This document shows, piece by piece, positions 14,518 to 22,093 of a stretch of 45,522 nucleotides of DNA. The stretch lies in the NCBI GenBank assembly GCA_903644075.1, contig CAHJXH010000006.1:1-45522 (forward strand). Direction: 5' to 3'. The position numbers were made by a program, and so were the translations under genes. Positions within the stretch are counted from its first letter, which is position 1; the number at the start of each line of letters is the position of its first letter. The notes under the pieces were generated by a model. That model searched no databases. It worked only from the letters and a program-made list of their open reading frames with translations, and was not told where the DNA came from. This stretch comes from Sphingobacteriaceae bacterium (GTDB lineage: Bacteria; Bacteroidota; Bacteroidia; Sphingobacteriales; Sphingobacteriaceae).

Positions 14518-15195
14518 ATGTCGAATACTCAGGTGAATACTAAGGTAGAGAACCAAACAAAAGATGCTGGGCAAACCGGAAAGTTTGTGCGCGAGAACCA
14601 AAAAAGCCTAACATTTATTATTTCAGCCATTGTTGCATTGGTTGTGATTTACTTTGTTTATCAGAATGTATACCTGCGTCCACGCGAAACTCAAGCTGCC
14701 GACCAAATGCACGTAGCACAAGATTTTTGGGCGAAAAAAGACTGGGATAAAGCGATTAAAGGCGATGCCGGTTACCCTGGATTCGAAAAAATCATCAGTG
14801 ATTACAGCAATACCAAAGCTGCTAACTTAGCATACTACTACCTGGGCATTGCTTACCTTAACAAAGGCGAGTACCAAAAAGCCGTTGATAACCTGAGCAA
14901 CTACCGTGGCGACGACAGCATGGTTGCTGCCGAAGCTTTAGGGGGTACCGGTGATGCCTATGTTGAATTAAAAGACCTTGATAAAGCAGCAAACTATTTC
15001 AAAAAAGCTGCTGATAAAGCCAACAATAAATTTTTAACGCCTATATATTTAAAGAAACTTGGTTTAGTGTACGAAGAGCAGAAAAATAATTCTGATGCTG
15101 CCGACACTTACAAAAAAATCAAATCTGATTATAGCGACAGTCCTGAAGCTCAGAACATCGACGAGTATATTGCTCGTGCCGAAGCAAAAAAATAA
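14518..15195 (+). CDS. Membrane-anchored tetratricopeptide repeat protein
   Basis: This 225-residue protein has a polar N-terminus of 30 residues, one membrane helix (about 31-49) and a C-terminal domain of TPR-like helix pairs (about 75-225). The repeats show typical positions (AYYYLGIAYLNKGEYQKAV, ALGGTGDAYVELKDLDKA, DAADTYKKIKSDY). The plan resembles YfgM-type anchored scaffolds, where the TPR domain faces the periplasm. It shares its stop with the ribH start (TAATG), so the two are translationally coupled, although a functional link with riboflavin synthesis is not evident. Binding partners are unknown. Confidence 0.88.
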   Translation: MSNTQVNTKVENQTKDAGQTGKFVRENQKSLTFIISAIVALVVIYFVYQNVYLRPRETQAADQMHVAQDFWAKKDWDKAIKGDAGYPGFEKIISDYSNTKAANLAYYYLGIAYLNKGEYQKAVDNLSNYRGDDSMVAAEALGGTGDAYVELKDLDKAANYFKKAADKANNKFLTPIYLKKLGLVYEEQKNNSDAADTYKKIKSDYSDSPEAQNIDEYIARAEAKK

Positions 15196-15692
15196 TGGCA
15201 ACACAACTAAAGAACCTATCCGATTTTTCTGAAACCACAGTCCCTTCGGCTGCTCCATACCGCTTTGGTATTGTAACAGCCGAATGGAATGCGGCCATAA
15301 CCAACGCCCTTTATGAGGGTGCCTATCAGAGCCTGATAAACCACGGTGCCGAACCAGATCGCATTTACTCTTATGCCGTACCGGGAAGTTTCGAATTAAT
15401 TTCGGGAGCAGATATTTTATTAAAAAATATCGTTAACTTAGATGCAGTAATTTGCCTTGGTTGTGTAATACAAGGCGAAACAAGGCACTTTGACTTTATT
15501 TGCAATGCAGTAGCCAATGGCTTAAGCAATGTTGGTTTAAAATACAATAAGCCCGTAATTTTTGGGGTACTTACTACCGATAATCAACAACAAGCTGTTG
15601 ACCGCTCTGGCGGCAAGCATGGCAATAAAGGTGATGAAGGTGCCGTAACAGCCATTAAAATGGCCGATTTGGCAAATAGTTTTAAACTCTGA
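15195..15692 (+). CDS. ribH: 6,7-dimethyl-8-ribityllumazine synthase
   Basis: This 165-residue enzyme condenses 5-amino-6-ribitylamino-uracil with dihydroxybutanone phosphate, the penultimate step of riboflavin synthesis. Family motifs are all present: FGIVTAEWN, VPGSFELISGA, GCVIQGETRHFD with the catalytic H98, and GVLTTDNQQQA followed by RSGGKHGNKG. The ATG at 15195 overlaps the preceding TPR stop by one base. The length is normal; the protein usually forms pentamers or 60-meric shells. No other rib gene is in the window. Confidence 0.97.
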   Translation: MATQLKNLSDFSETTVPSAAPYRFGIVTAEWNAAITNALYEGAYQSLINHGAEPDRIYSYAVPGSFELISGADILLKNIVNLDAVICLGCVIQGETRHFDFICNAVANGLSNVGLKYNKPVIFGVLTTDNQQQAVDRSGGKHGNKGDEGAVTAIKMADLANSFKL

Positions 15693-15719
15693 TAACACTC
15701 TTTATACAAAAACAACAAC

Positions 15720-15830
15720 ATGAAAAAGTTGATTTACTTAGCGCTGGTTACTGTTGCTTTAGGTTGCGTGTTTACATCTTGCTCAAGCAAGTTGTGCCCT
15801 GCTTATGGTTCTTACCATTCTAAAAGATAA
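15720..15830 (+). CDS. Very small cysteine-rich lipoprotein (36 residues)
   Basis: An ATG 27 bases after ribH opens a 36-codon frame starting MKKLIYLALVTVALGC. It reads as a lipoprotein signal, with candidate lipobox cysteines at 16 and 21 (VFTSC) and a mature end of only about 15 residues, SSKLCPAYGSYHSKR. Tiny lipoproteins with an SxKLCPAY-like core recur in Bacteroidota, which supports a real gene. It is probably expressed with ribH. Its function is unknown, and the short length makes the call moderate. Confidence 0.6.
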   Translation: MKKLIYLALVTVALGCVFTSCSSKLCPAYGSYHSKR

Positions 15831-15946
15831 CAAGCAAATCTATTTCGGCTGAATGTTCAAGGTCTTGATTCTAGCCTCTTGATCCCCCTAACAGTCTTTT
15901 TACTATCTTTTTACAATCCAACCAAACAATTTCGCTGTTTAGCAAG

Positions 15947-15954
15947 TATTTTTG
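15947..15954 (+). promoter_or_regulatory. Predicted -7 element for ytxJ
   Basis: TATTTTTG is a full TAnnTTTG match 26 bases before the ATG at 15981. The -33 region shows no clear TTG. Confidence 0.45.
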
Positions 15955-15980
15955 CATAATAGTTAATACGTATATTTATT

Positions 15981-16310
15981 ATGAAATGGATACCGTTGGA
16001 GAGTGCCGAGCAGATAAGTGAGATTAAACAGCACGAAGGCTACAGCATTATTTTTAAGCATAGCACCCGTTGCTCTATCAGCATGATGGCCCGCAGAAGA
16101 TTTGAAATGGACTGGGACCAAATGCCGGATAGTATTCCGCTTTACTTTTTAGATCTGATTAAGTACCGCGATATTTCTGGCCAGGTAGCTGCAGATTTCC
16201 AGGTTCATCACGAGTCGCCTCAGTTATTGCTGATTAAAGAAGGTGAATGCATTTTAGACCAGTCGCACGGCGGCATTTCGGTTGAAGAGGCATTGGTAAT
16301 GGTTCAATAA
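15981..16310 (+). CDS. ytxJ: Bacillithiol system redox-active protein YtxJ
   Basis: This 109-residue thioredoxin-fold protein fits the YtxJ (DUF2847) family of monothiol bacilliredoxins, thought to remove bacillithiol from modified protein cysteines in the cytoplasm. The reactive cysteine sits in FKHSTRCSIS (C31), where a CxxC protein would have a second Cys two residues later; here it is Ser. The fold ends with SPQLLLIKEGECILDQSHGG. The bacillithiol synthesis gene bshA lies about 15 kb away in the same window, so the host probably makes this thiol. It is monocistronic with its own promoter and terminator. Confidence 0.92.
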   Translation: MKWIPLESAEQISEIKQHEGYSIIFKHSTRCSISMMARRRFEMDWDQMPDSIPLYFLDLIKYRDISGQVAADFQVHHESPQLLLIKEGECILDQSHGGISVEEALVMVQ

Positions 16311-16331
16311 ATCAACTACATCAAAATATTT

Positions 16332-16366
16332 AAAAGCCTGTAAATAATATTTGCGGGCTTTTTTGC
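16332..16366 (+). terminator. Terminator after ytxJ
   Basis: A long stem starting AAAGCCTGTAAAT and closing with ATTTGCGGGCTTT (two G-U pairs) is followed by Ts. It lies about 20 bases after the ytxJ stop. Confidence 0.75.
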
Positions 16367-16405
16367 TTTTTTTATAAATTCAGAGCATCAACCTGTGCAG
16401 TAATC

Positions 16406-16864
16406 ATGTTTAATAAAAACAATTACGTTTTAAACTCAAGCAGAACTATCTCGGGAACCAGCCAAATTTTGGATGCAAATACTTTAGATAGAGAAACGCT
16501 GAAAAGAGAGAAAACTGAGAAACCATTTATAGGAAAAGTGGGCTCAGATTCTTTCTATATCATATCATCATCGCCCATTGGTATTTGCTGTGCTGTTAGC
16601 GGGCTTATTACAAGTACTGAGGATGCATCAACCCAAATCCGAATCGAAACTAAGCTACCTAAAGCATTTATTATACTGTTTGTTGTTTGGTCCGTATTTA
16701 CAAGCGGCGCTTTTATATATGCTATTATTTCGCAAGGCCGGCCCGCTGTAAGCATGATTATTTCTTTTGTTATCATGATTATTTTATTTCGCCTGCTTTT
16801 ATCCACCCTTTATAGCAGATCCCGGGATTCGGCCATTAAATACATACAGCAATTGGTTTCGTGA
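16406..16864 (+). CDS. Hypothetical membrane protein
   Basis: This 152-residue protein has a polar N-terminal half (about residues 1-85) with beta-like stretches (SDSFYIISSSPIGICCAVSG) and two membrane helices (about 87-107 and 114-136) close to the C-terminus. I do not recognise the family. The ATG at 16406 gives the full frame, and a terminator separates it from ytxJ. The N-terminal half probably lies in the cytoplasm with the two helices as an anchor, but the topology is inferred from charge only. Composition looks like its neighbours. Confidence 0.65.
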   Translation: MFNKNNYVLNSSRTISGTSQILDANTLDRETLKREKTEKPFIGKVGSDSFYIISSSPIGICCAVSGLITSTEDASTQIRIETKLPKAFIILFVVWSVFTSGAFIYAIISQGRPAVSMIISFVIMIILFRLLLSTLYSRSRDSAIKYIQQLVS

Positions 16865-16954
16865 TATAAGTGTTATTATCATCCAATTGCAAGCATTACA
16901 TTCATTCACGGCGTAATAGCACTTCAAGATATACTTTGCATTAATTCTTTTAAT

Positions 16955-16962
16955 TACTTTTG
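16955..16962 (+). promoter_or_regulatory. Predicted -7 element touching the lipA start
   Basis: TACTTTTG is a full TAnnTTTG match only four bases before the lipA ATG at 16967, which would place the transcript start at the start codon. A TTTG at 16935-16938 sits 16 bases upstream, slightly too near for a standard -33 element. Confidence 0.45.
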
Positions 16963-16966
16963 TGTA

Positions 16967-17845
16967 ATGATTGACCTACCCGTTATACCGGCAAGCCAAG
17001 CCCAACGTAAGCCAGATTGGCTTAGGGTTAAGCTGCCAGTTGGAAAAGAGTACGCTCACGTACGCAGCTTAGTTGACACACATAAACTGCATACCATTTG
17101 CGAGAGCGGTAATTGCCCCAATATGGGCGAGTGCTGGGGAGCCGGTACGGCTACCTTTATGATATTGGGTAACATTTGTACCCGATCGTGTTCGTTTTGT
17201 GCGGTGGCAACCGGCAGGCCCCTGGCTGTTGATACAGACGAGCCTAACCGCGTAGCCAACTCGGTGAAGCTGATGCAGGTAAAACATTGCGTAATTACTT
17301 CGGTTGACCGTGATGATCTGAAAGATGGTGGATCTATCATATGGGCAGAAACCATTAACGCCATTCGCCGCGAAAGCCCGGAGACTACGTTAGAAACTTT
17401 GCTGCCAGACTTTAGAGGCAATTGGGATAACCTTAAACGCGTTACCGATGTTGGGCCAGAGGTTGTTTCGCATAACCTGGAAACTGTACGCCGCCTAACC
17501 CGCGAAGTGCGTATTCAGGCTAAATACGACCGTAGCTTGGAATGCCTGAGCCATATTGCAGCTGCTGGTTTACGCACCAAATCGGGCATTATGCTGGGCC
17601 TGGGCGAAACAGAAGAAGATGTAGTAGAAGCAATGGATGATTTGCTGAATGCAGGCGTACAAATACTTACATTAGGGCAGTATTTACAACCAACCCGTAA
17701 CCATCACCCGGTTGTGGATTGGATACACCCCGATCAGTTTAAACGTTACAAAGAAATTGGTGAAGAAAAAGGATTTAGGTATGTAGAAAGCGGGCCACTG
17801 GTTCGTTCATCTTATCATGCAGAAAAACATTTGTTTGAAATCTGA
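16967..17845 (+). CDS. lipA: Lipoyl synthase
   Basis: This 292-residue radical SAM enzyme inserts two sulfurs into octanoyl groups on lipoyl-carrier proteins of pyruvate dehydrogenase and related complexes. The auxiliary cluster cysteines C45, C50 and C56 ([12 protein letters not shown]) and the radical SAM cysteines C71, C75 and C78 (CTRSCSFC) are all present, as is the C-terminal RSSYHAE with the serine that ligates the auxiliary cluster. The length and N-terminus ([10 protein letters not shown]) are typical. A promoter-like element ends four bases before the ATG, so the mRNA may be leaderless. An ECF sigma factor gene starts 24 bases after it. Confidence 0.98.
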   Translation: MIDLPVIPASQAQRKPDWLRVKLPVGKEYAHVRSLVDTHKLHTICESGNCPNMGECWGAGTATFMILGNICTRSCSFCAVATGRPLAVDTDEPNRVANSVKLMQVKHCVITSVDRDDLKDGGSIIWAETINAIRRESPETTLETLLPDFRGNWDNLKRVTDVGPEVVSHNLETVRRLTREVRIQAKYDRSLECLSHIAAAGLRTKSGIMLGLGETEEDVVEAMDDLLNAGVQILTLGQYLQPTRNHHPVVDWIHPDQFKRYKEIGEEKGFRYVESGPLVRSSYHAEKHLFEI

Positions 17846-17869
17846 GAAATCCTTATTACATTCACACCA

Positions 17870-18421
17870 TTGAGACGAAGAACTAAAATATCATTAACTG
17901 AAGAGGAGCTTATTAATGCATTACGCCACCGTGAAAAAATGGCGGCCGAAGCATTATACGATATGTACTCTGCTTCATTATATGGTGTTATCGTAAGAAT
18001 CGTAATAGATACTGCCGTTGCTGAAGACGTTTTGCAAGAAAGTTTTGTCAAAATTTGGCAATCCTTTTCAAGCTATAGCGCCGATAAAGGCCGTCTGTTT
18101 ACATGGATGGTCAATATTGCCCGTAATTTATCCATAGACAAAATCCGCTCCAAGGACTTTAAGAACCAAACGAAAAACCAGGAACTTGAAAATAACGTAA
18201 CTTTTATAGACGAGCAAAAGAACACGGTTTACAAACCGGAGTTGCTCGGTATAAGGGATTTAGTGCAAAAGCTAAAGCCTGAACAAAAGTCTATTCTTGA
18301 CCTGGTGTACTTTAAAGGTTACACCCACGTGGAAGCCGCCGACGAACTTGGCGTACCATTGGGAACTATTAAAACAAGGTTAAGAATGGCTATTCAGCAG
18401 TTAAGAAAAAGTTTTAATTAA
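17870..18421 (+). CDS. ECF-type RNA polymerase sigma factor
   Basis: This 183-residue sigma-70 family protein has region 2 (about residues 20-90; DVLQESFVKIWQSFSSYSADKG and FTWMVNIARNLSIDKIRSK) and region 4 (about 125-180; GYTHVEAADELGVPLGTIKTR), with no regions 1 or 3, as in SigK-type ECF factors. The start is TTG at 17870: the in-frame stop of lipA lies just upstream, and the next ATG would cut into region 2. It is followed one base later by an anti-sigma gene, so the pair forms a regulatory switch. The target genes are unknown. Confidence 0.93.
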   Translation: MRRRTKISLTEEELINALRHREKMAAEALYDMYSASLYGVIVRIVIDTAVAEDVLQESFVKIWQSFSSYSADKGRLFTWMVNIARNLSIDKIRSKDFKNQTKNQELENNVTFIDEQKNTVYKPELLGIRDLVQKLKPEQKSILDLVYFKGYTHVEAADELGVPLGTIKTRLRMAIQQLRKSFN

Positions 18422-18422
18422 A

Positions 18423-19250
18423 GTGGAAGACGTAAAAGCATATATGGAATCGGGCATACTTGAGCTTTACGTTCTGGGCGATGTAAACCAGGACGAGAAG
18501 CACCAGGTTGAAGCAATGGCTTTGCAACATCCGGCTATTAAAGCTGAGCTGGAGTCGATAGAAAAATCGATGGAGTTATATGCGGAAATATATGCAATAG
18601 AACCTTCAGATGATATACGCGGCCAGGTGCTCAACTCTTTAATAACCAACCTGGGCGACGATAGAAATTTAAAATCAAGCCATTCATCAAATCAACGCGC
18701 AAAAGTGGTTGAGCTAACACAGCAAAAATCTGTTAACTTTTTTAAATATGCTTTTGCAGCATGTTTAACTTTATTAATATTGAGCGTTGCCACGTTGTTT
18801 GCGGTATACAACAAACTAAAGAGCGCCAATGGCGAATTGGTGACGATGCAGTTGCAAACCCAAAAGTTTAGCAACAAGGTTAACCTGATGGATCATCAGC
18901 TGGACATACTACGCGATCCATCATTCAAGATCATTAAACTGGATGGTACAGCTAAAACACCTAACGCTAAATTGGCTGTTGCCTGGAGCCCTGCTAAACA
19001 AAAAGTAATGATTGATTTGGGCCGCATGAGACTGCCAGCCAATGACGATCAGCACAGTTACCAATTATGGGCATTGGTTGATGGCAAACCGGTTGACCTG
19101 GGTGTATTCAACGCTGCAGATGATAGTACAGGCTTACTCGAAATGAAGTCGATAGCACGTGCACAAGCATTCGCAGTAACACTCGAACAACGTGGTGGGG
19201 TTCCATCTCCAACAATGGCTAACCTGGTACTGGTTGGTAAAACAGAATAA
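18423..19250 (+). CDS. Anti-sigma factor, RskA/anti-sigma-K type
   Basis: This 275-residue membrane protein should hold the upstream sigma factor inactive. The cytoplasmic N-terminus (1-105) opens with VEDVKAYMESGILELYVLGD, the conserved start of these regulators. One membrane helix spans about 107-129, then a periplasmic coiled stretch and the RskA domain (about 165-275; VAWSPAKQKVMIDLGRM, YQLWALVDGKPVDLGVF, AVTLEQRGGVPSPT). The start is GTG at 18423, one base after the sigma stop; using the ATG at 18444 would remove the conserved N-terminus. A strong terminator follows. The signal sensed is unknown. Confidence 0.92.
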   Translation: MEDVKAYMESGILELYVLGDVNQDEKHQVEAMALQHPAIKAELESIEKSMELYAEIYAIEPSDDIRGQVLNSLITNLGDDRNLKSSHSSNQRAKVVELTQQKSVNFFKYAFAACLTLLILSVATLFAVYNKLKSANGELVTMQLQTQKFSNKVNLMDHQLDILRDPSFKIIKLDGTAKTPNAKLAVAWSPAKQKVMIDLGRMRLPANDDQHSYQLWALVDGKPVDLGVFNAADDSTGLLEMKSIARAQAFAVTLEQRGGVPSPTMANLVLVGKTE

Positions 19251-19273
19251 CGATACAAAAACAACATAAAGGA

Positions 19274-19307
19274 AAACGCCTGGAGGTAAAACTTCAGGCG
19301 TTTTTTA
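19274..19307 (+). terminator. Terminator after the anti-sigma gene
   Basis: Arms 19274-19286 and 19293-19305 pair at 12 of 13 positions around GTAAAA and are followed by Ts. It lies 23 bases after the stop codon. Confidence 0.88.
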
Positions 19308-19336
19308 ATTTGATCACGTTTTGCGAAAGCAAAATG

Positions 19337-19458
19337 CAGTCGCTCGGCTCTTGCCGAGTGACCATTATTCAACGGCCTCTGGCCGAACTGCAATAAGTCA
19401 TGATTTATATAGGCTGGCGGCCTACTGATAGTTGTCACTCGCAAGAGCCGAGCGACTG
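19337..19458. repeat. Long inverted-repeat element in a 567-base gap
   Basis: Arms 19337-19362 and 19434-19458 match as reverse complements with one extra base. They enclose a 71-base centre with a small hairpin (CGGCC/GGCCG) of its own. A 17-base part of the left arm, GGCTCTTGCCGAGTGAC (19346-19362), recurs at 30035-30051. There is no open frame, so it looks like a non-autonomous mobile or REP-type element. The rest of the gap (19459-19817) is AT-rich, with nothing else I can name. Confidence 0.65.
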
Positions 19459-19817
19459 TTGCTTTTCATATGTTTAAGTAATAAAGCATACCAGATTATA
19501 ATAATTCTACATCAACTAGAACCATTTTACGCAGAATTAACCATTTGGTAACATCTGATTATTAGTACAAACAATGATATTTCACTTTAGCCCTAGGCGT
19601 TTTCAAGTAAAATATCTCATATACAGATAATTAAAAAAGCCTTACACTACGCGTACGAGCACGTTTTACACCGCCATAAAGACTACATAGAAGATAGCTT
19701 TAATATTTTTAATATTTTTTGTAACTATTTATTAAGTTGGCGCATCTTATAGATAGTATTTGTTCTTTATGGTCAGTTAGTTAGACGAGCGGTTGATAAT
19801 ACTAAAACCGCTTATTT

Positions 19818-21323
19818 TTAAGCCATTAGCACAGCCATACTCACAGGTACTTGTGCGGCTACTTTCTCCGGCAATACCACCCATAATTTCCCGTGCAAAG
19901 CCAAATCATCACCCGCTTTTCCGTGCAGATAAACACCAGCCAAACAAGCCTCCAAAGGCGAATATTTTTGAGCCAGTAAAGCCGTAATAATTCCAGTTAA
20001 CACATCGCCCATACCACCGCTTGCCATAGCCGCATTGCTGGTTGAGTTGAAGTATAGTTGTTCATCGGGCGAAGCGATAATGGTATAATCGTTTTTCAAT
20101 ACAATATGTATCTTTAGTTCTTTTGCCTTTTGCATTGCAGTTTGCAGGCGTTGCCACCAGTTTTTATGTTCGCCAAACAAGCGGTCGAACTCTTTCATGT
20201 GTGGGGTAAGTACGCTGCCTTTGGGTAAGCAGGCCCACAATTGTTTATGCGTTGCGAGTAGGTTTAACGCATCAGCATCTATCACAACCGGTTTGGTATA
20301 ATTGGTTAATATATCAGTAAGCAGGGCAAGTGCATTATCATCTTTCCCCAAACCCGGGCCAATACCCATTGTGCTAAATTTTGTCCAGTCTATTGTAGGT
20401 TGCACATCGCCTTCGCGCACGATGGCCATTATTTCGGGCATATAGCTATTTAAAGCAGTTAATCCACTCTGTGGGATACACGCAGTAGTTAAACCCGCCC
20501 CAGCCTGCGCGCAGGCTGATGAACATAGTAATGCTGCACCCATAGTTTCAGGCTGCCCGGCCACGATAAGCGCATGCCCATAAGTGCCTTTGTTGCTGAA
20601 ACGTTCACGTGGTTTCAATATCTTTTTAATATCAGTGCCTTCCAGGTATTGATAAGGCGAGTTAAGCTGCTGCGTAAAATTGTGATCGATGCCAATATCA
20701 ACCGCTACCCAATTTTTGATGGCTGATTTAGATTCGGCTAGTAAAAAATTGATTTTCGGCTGTTGGAATGTAATGGCCAGATCTGCTTTAATCGTAATTG
20801 CATCAGGATCTATTTCACCTTCACTATAAAACCCCGTGGGTACATCCACAGCAATTACTGTTTTTTCCCAATTATTAATCTGCTGAACCAGTTGCGCATA
20901 CTCCCCGGCAAGTGGTTTATTGAGGCCGTTGCCCAGCAAAGCATCGATAATGATGTCGGCCGGTTCATCAGCTAATTCGGCAATCGTTTTAAATTCTTTG
21001 ATAGGGATACCCGTTTCATTTAAACGCTTCAAATTAGCGTTAAAATCATCCGAAGCTTTTTCAGAGAAGCGTGCTATTTTAACATCAACTTGCTCAAAAC
21101 CATAATCAGTTAATAAGCGAGCAATAGCCAATCCGTCTCCCCCATTATTACCCGTACCGCAATAAATGGCAATCGATTTTTCTGTATCACCATAACGGGC
21201 TGTAAAAGCCTGTTCAAAAGCTTTTGCAGCACGTTCCATCAAATCAAGCGATGAAATGGGTTCGTGAGCAATGGTATAAGTATCGGCATCGTGGATCTGT
21301 TTGGCGTTGAGTAGAGGCTGCAT
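19818..21323 (-). CDS. nnr: Bifunctional NAD(P)H-hydrate epimerase / ADP-dependent NAD(P)H-hydrate dehydratase
   Basis: This 501-residue fusion repairs damaged NADH and NADPH hydrates. The N-terminal YjeF_N epimerase domain (about 1-220) shows YCGTGNNGGDGLAIARLL and DALLGNGL. The C-terminal carbohydrate-kinase-like dehydratase (about 230-495) shows ALIVAGQPETMGAALL, GIGPGLG, VIDADALNLL and the catalytic loop MASGGMGDVLTGIITALLAQ. The two-domain order and length are standard. The ATG at 21323 begins MQPLLNAKQIHDAD, as expected. It appears monocistronic, and the toxin-antitoxin pair upstream is 53 bases away on the same strand. Confidence 0.96.
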   Translation of the reverse strand: MQPLLNAKQIHDADTYTIAHEPISSLDLMERAAKAFEQAFTARYGDTEKSIAIYCGTGNNGGDGLAIARLLTDYGFEQVDVKIARFSEKASDDFNANLKRLNETGIPIKEFKTIAELADEPADIIIDALLGNGLNKPLAGEYAQLVQQINNWEKTVIAVDVPTGFYSEGEIDPDAITIKADLAITFQQPKINFLLAESKSAIKNWVAVDIGIDHNFTQQLNSPYQYLEGTDIKKILKPRERFSNKGTYGHALIVAGQPETMGAALLCSSACAQAGAGLTTACIPQSGLTALNSYMPEIMAIVREGDVQPTIDWTKFSTMGIGPGLGKDDNALALLTDILTNYTKPVVIDADALNLLATHKQLWACLPKGSVLTPHMKEFDRLFGEHKNWWQRLQTAMQKAKELKIHIVLKNDYTIIASPDEQLYFNSTSNAAMASGGMGDVLTGIITALLAQKYSPLEACLAGVYLHGKAGDDLALHGKLWVVLPEKVAAQVPVSMAVLMA

Positions 21324-21376
21324 AATGTTTAAAAGTAAACATTAGCGGTTTTTGTTTGATAATGCTGTTATCCTAA

Positions 21377-21787
21377 TTACAGATTTATAACAATATCTAA
21401 AAACTCCTTTGCTGTAATAATTTTCACAGAAGGGAAAGGCAGATTCTTAATGACATTGAAGTGCGCATCATTGGTTACTATGCAATCGGCATTAGCAGCT
21501 ATAGCAACATCAAAAAATTTGTTATCATCCGGGTCTGTTTGAATGGCCTCCCATTTGTAAAAAACATTCTGAATAATTACATCAGGGGACTCGATAAAAA
21601 TTTCTTTCACATAATCAGAAATACCACGTGCAGAATGTTGAATAAGAATTTCTTCATATTCATGAATTATATCTTCGGAAATAACGAGTTGATATTTACC
21701 TTCAATAAAAGCATTCCAAATAGGACGGTATTGGCTCTTACGTCCTATTGCAACCAACAGCACATTTGAATCCAATACAATCTTCAT
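21377..21787 (-). CDS. PIN-domain ribonuclease, probable toxin
   Basis: This 136-residue protein has the PIN fold of Mg-dependent RNases. The acidic residues typical of the active site are visible: D6 in MKIVLDSNVLL, acidic residues around ISEDIIHEYEE, D93 in DDNKFFDVAIA and D101-D111 in ADCIVTNDAHF. The family is often annotated as a toxin of the PIN type in Bacteroidota. Its ATG overlaps the stop of a 78-residue upstream gene by one base (TAATG), the usual antitoxin-toxin order. The RNA target is unknown. The pair is richer in A and T than its neighbours, which would fit horizontal gain. Confidence 0.88.
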   Translation of the reverse strand: MKIVLDSNVLLVAIGRKSQYRPIWNAFIEGKYQLVISEDIIHEYEEILIQHSARGISDYVKEIFIESPDVIIQNVFYKWEAIQTDPDDNKFFDVAIAANADCIVTNDAHFNVIKNLPFPSVKIITAKEFLDIVINL

Positions 21788-22023
21788 TATTTATTATTGG
21801 AACTTCGGAAATGGCCTCGACTTAATTGGTCGTAAGTATTCTCATCAATATTGTTTTCCTGTTCCCATTGGTCAAGGGTTTCATCCATATTTTTCGAGAG
21901 CAATTTAACCGCAAGTCTACGAATTTGAGTAAAGTCTTCATCTGACAAAGGGTTTTTAAACAACCGTAACATCATTACCTGTTGTTCATTTAATGATTCC
22001 ATAAGTGCTTCATTACCCTTCAT
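21787..22023 (-). CDS. Probable antitoxin partner of the PIN toxin
   Basis: This 78-residue, mostly helical, acidic protein has a leucine-rich start (MESLNEQQVMMLRLFKNPL) and a C-terminal segment (LDQWEQENNIDENTYDQLSRGHFRS) like the short antitoxins that precede PIN toxins in Bacteroidota. I see no AbrB, RHH or HTH motif, so DNA binding is not evident. The ATG at 22023 is used; M8 at 22002 is an alternative. A TAnnTTTG element lies four bases upstream. Stop and start overlap with the toxin. The role is inferred from context. Confidence 0.75.
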   Translation of the reverse strand: MKGNEALMESLNEQQVMMLRLFKNPLSDEDFTQIRRLAVKLLSKNMDETLDQWEQENNIDENTYDQLSRGHFRSSNNK

Positions 22024-22027
22024 ATAT

Positions 22028-22035
22028 CAAATTTA
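22028..22035 (-). promoter_or_regulatory. Predicted -7 element touching the antitoxin start
   Basis: On the minus strand this reads TAAATTTG, a full TAnnTTTG match four bases from the ATG at 22023. If used with that ATG the mRNA would be leaderless; with the ATG at 22002 it would have a short leader. The region is AT-rich, so chance is a real alternative. Confidence 0.35.
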
Positions 22036-22093
22036 AACATTACTATTTATAAAACGGTTATACCTGATAATTAGTTCACCAAATTCTCTAATC

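Noticed and set aside
19337..19458. CRISPR array or IS end for the long inverted repeat
   Set aside because: There are no regularly spaced direct repeats and no transposase frame.
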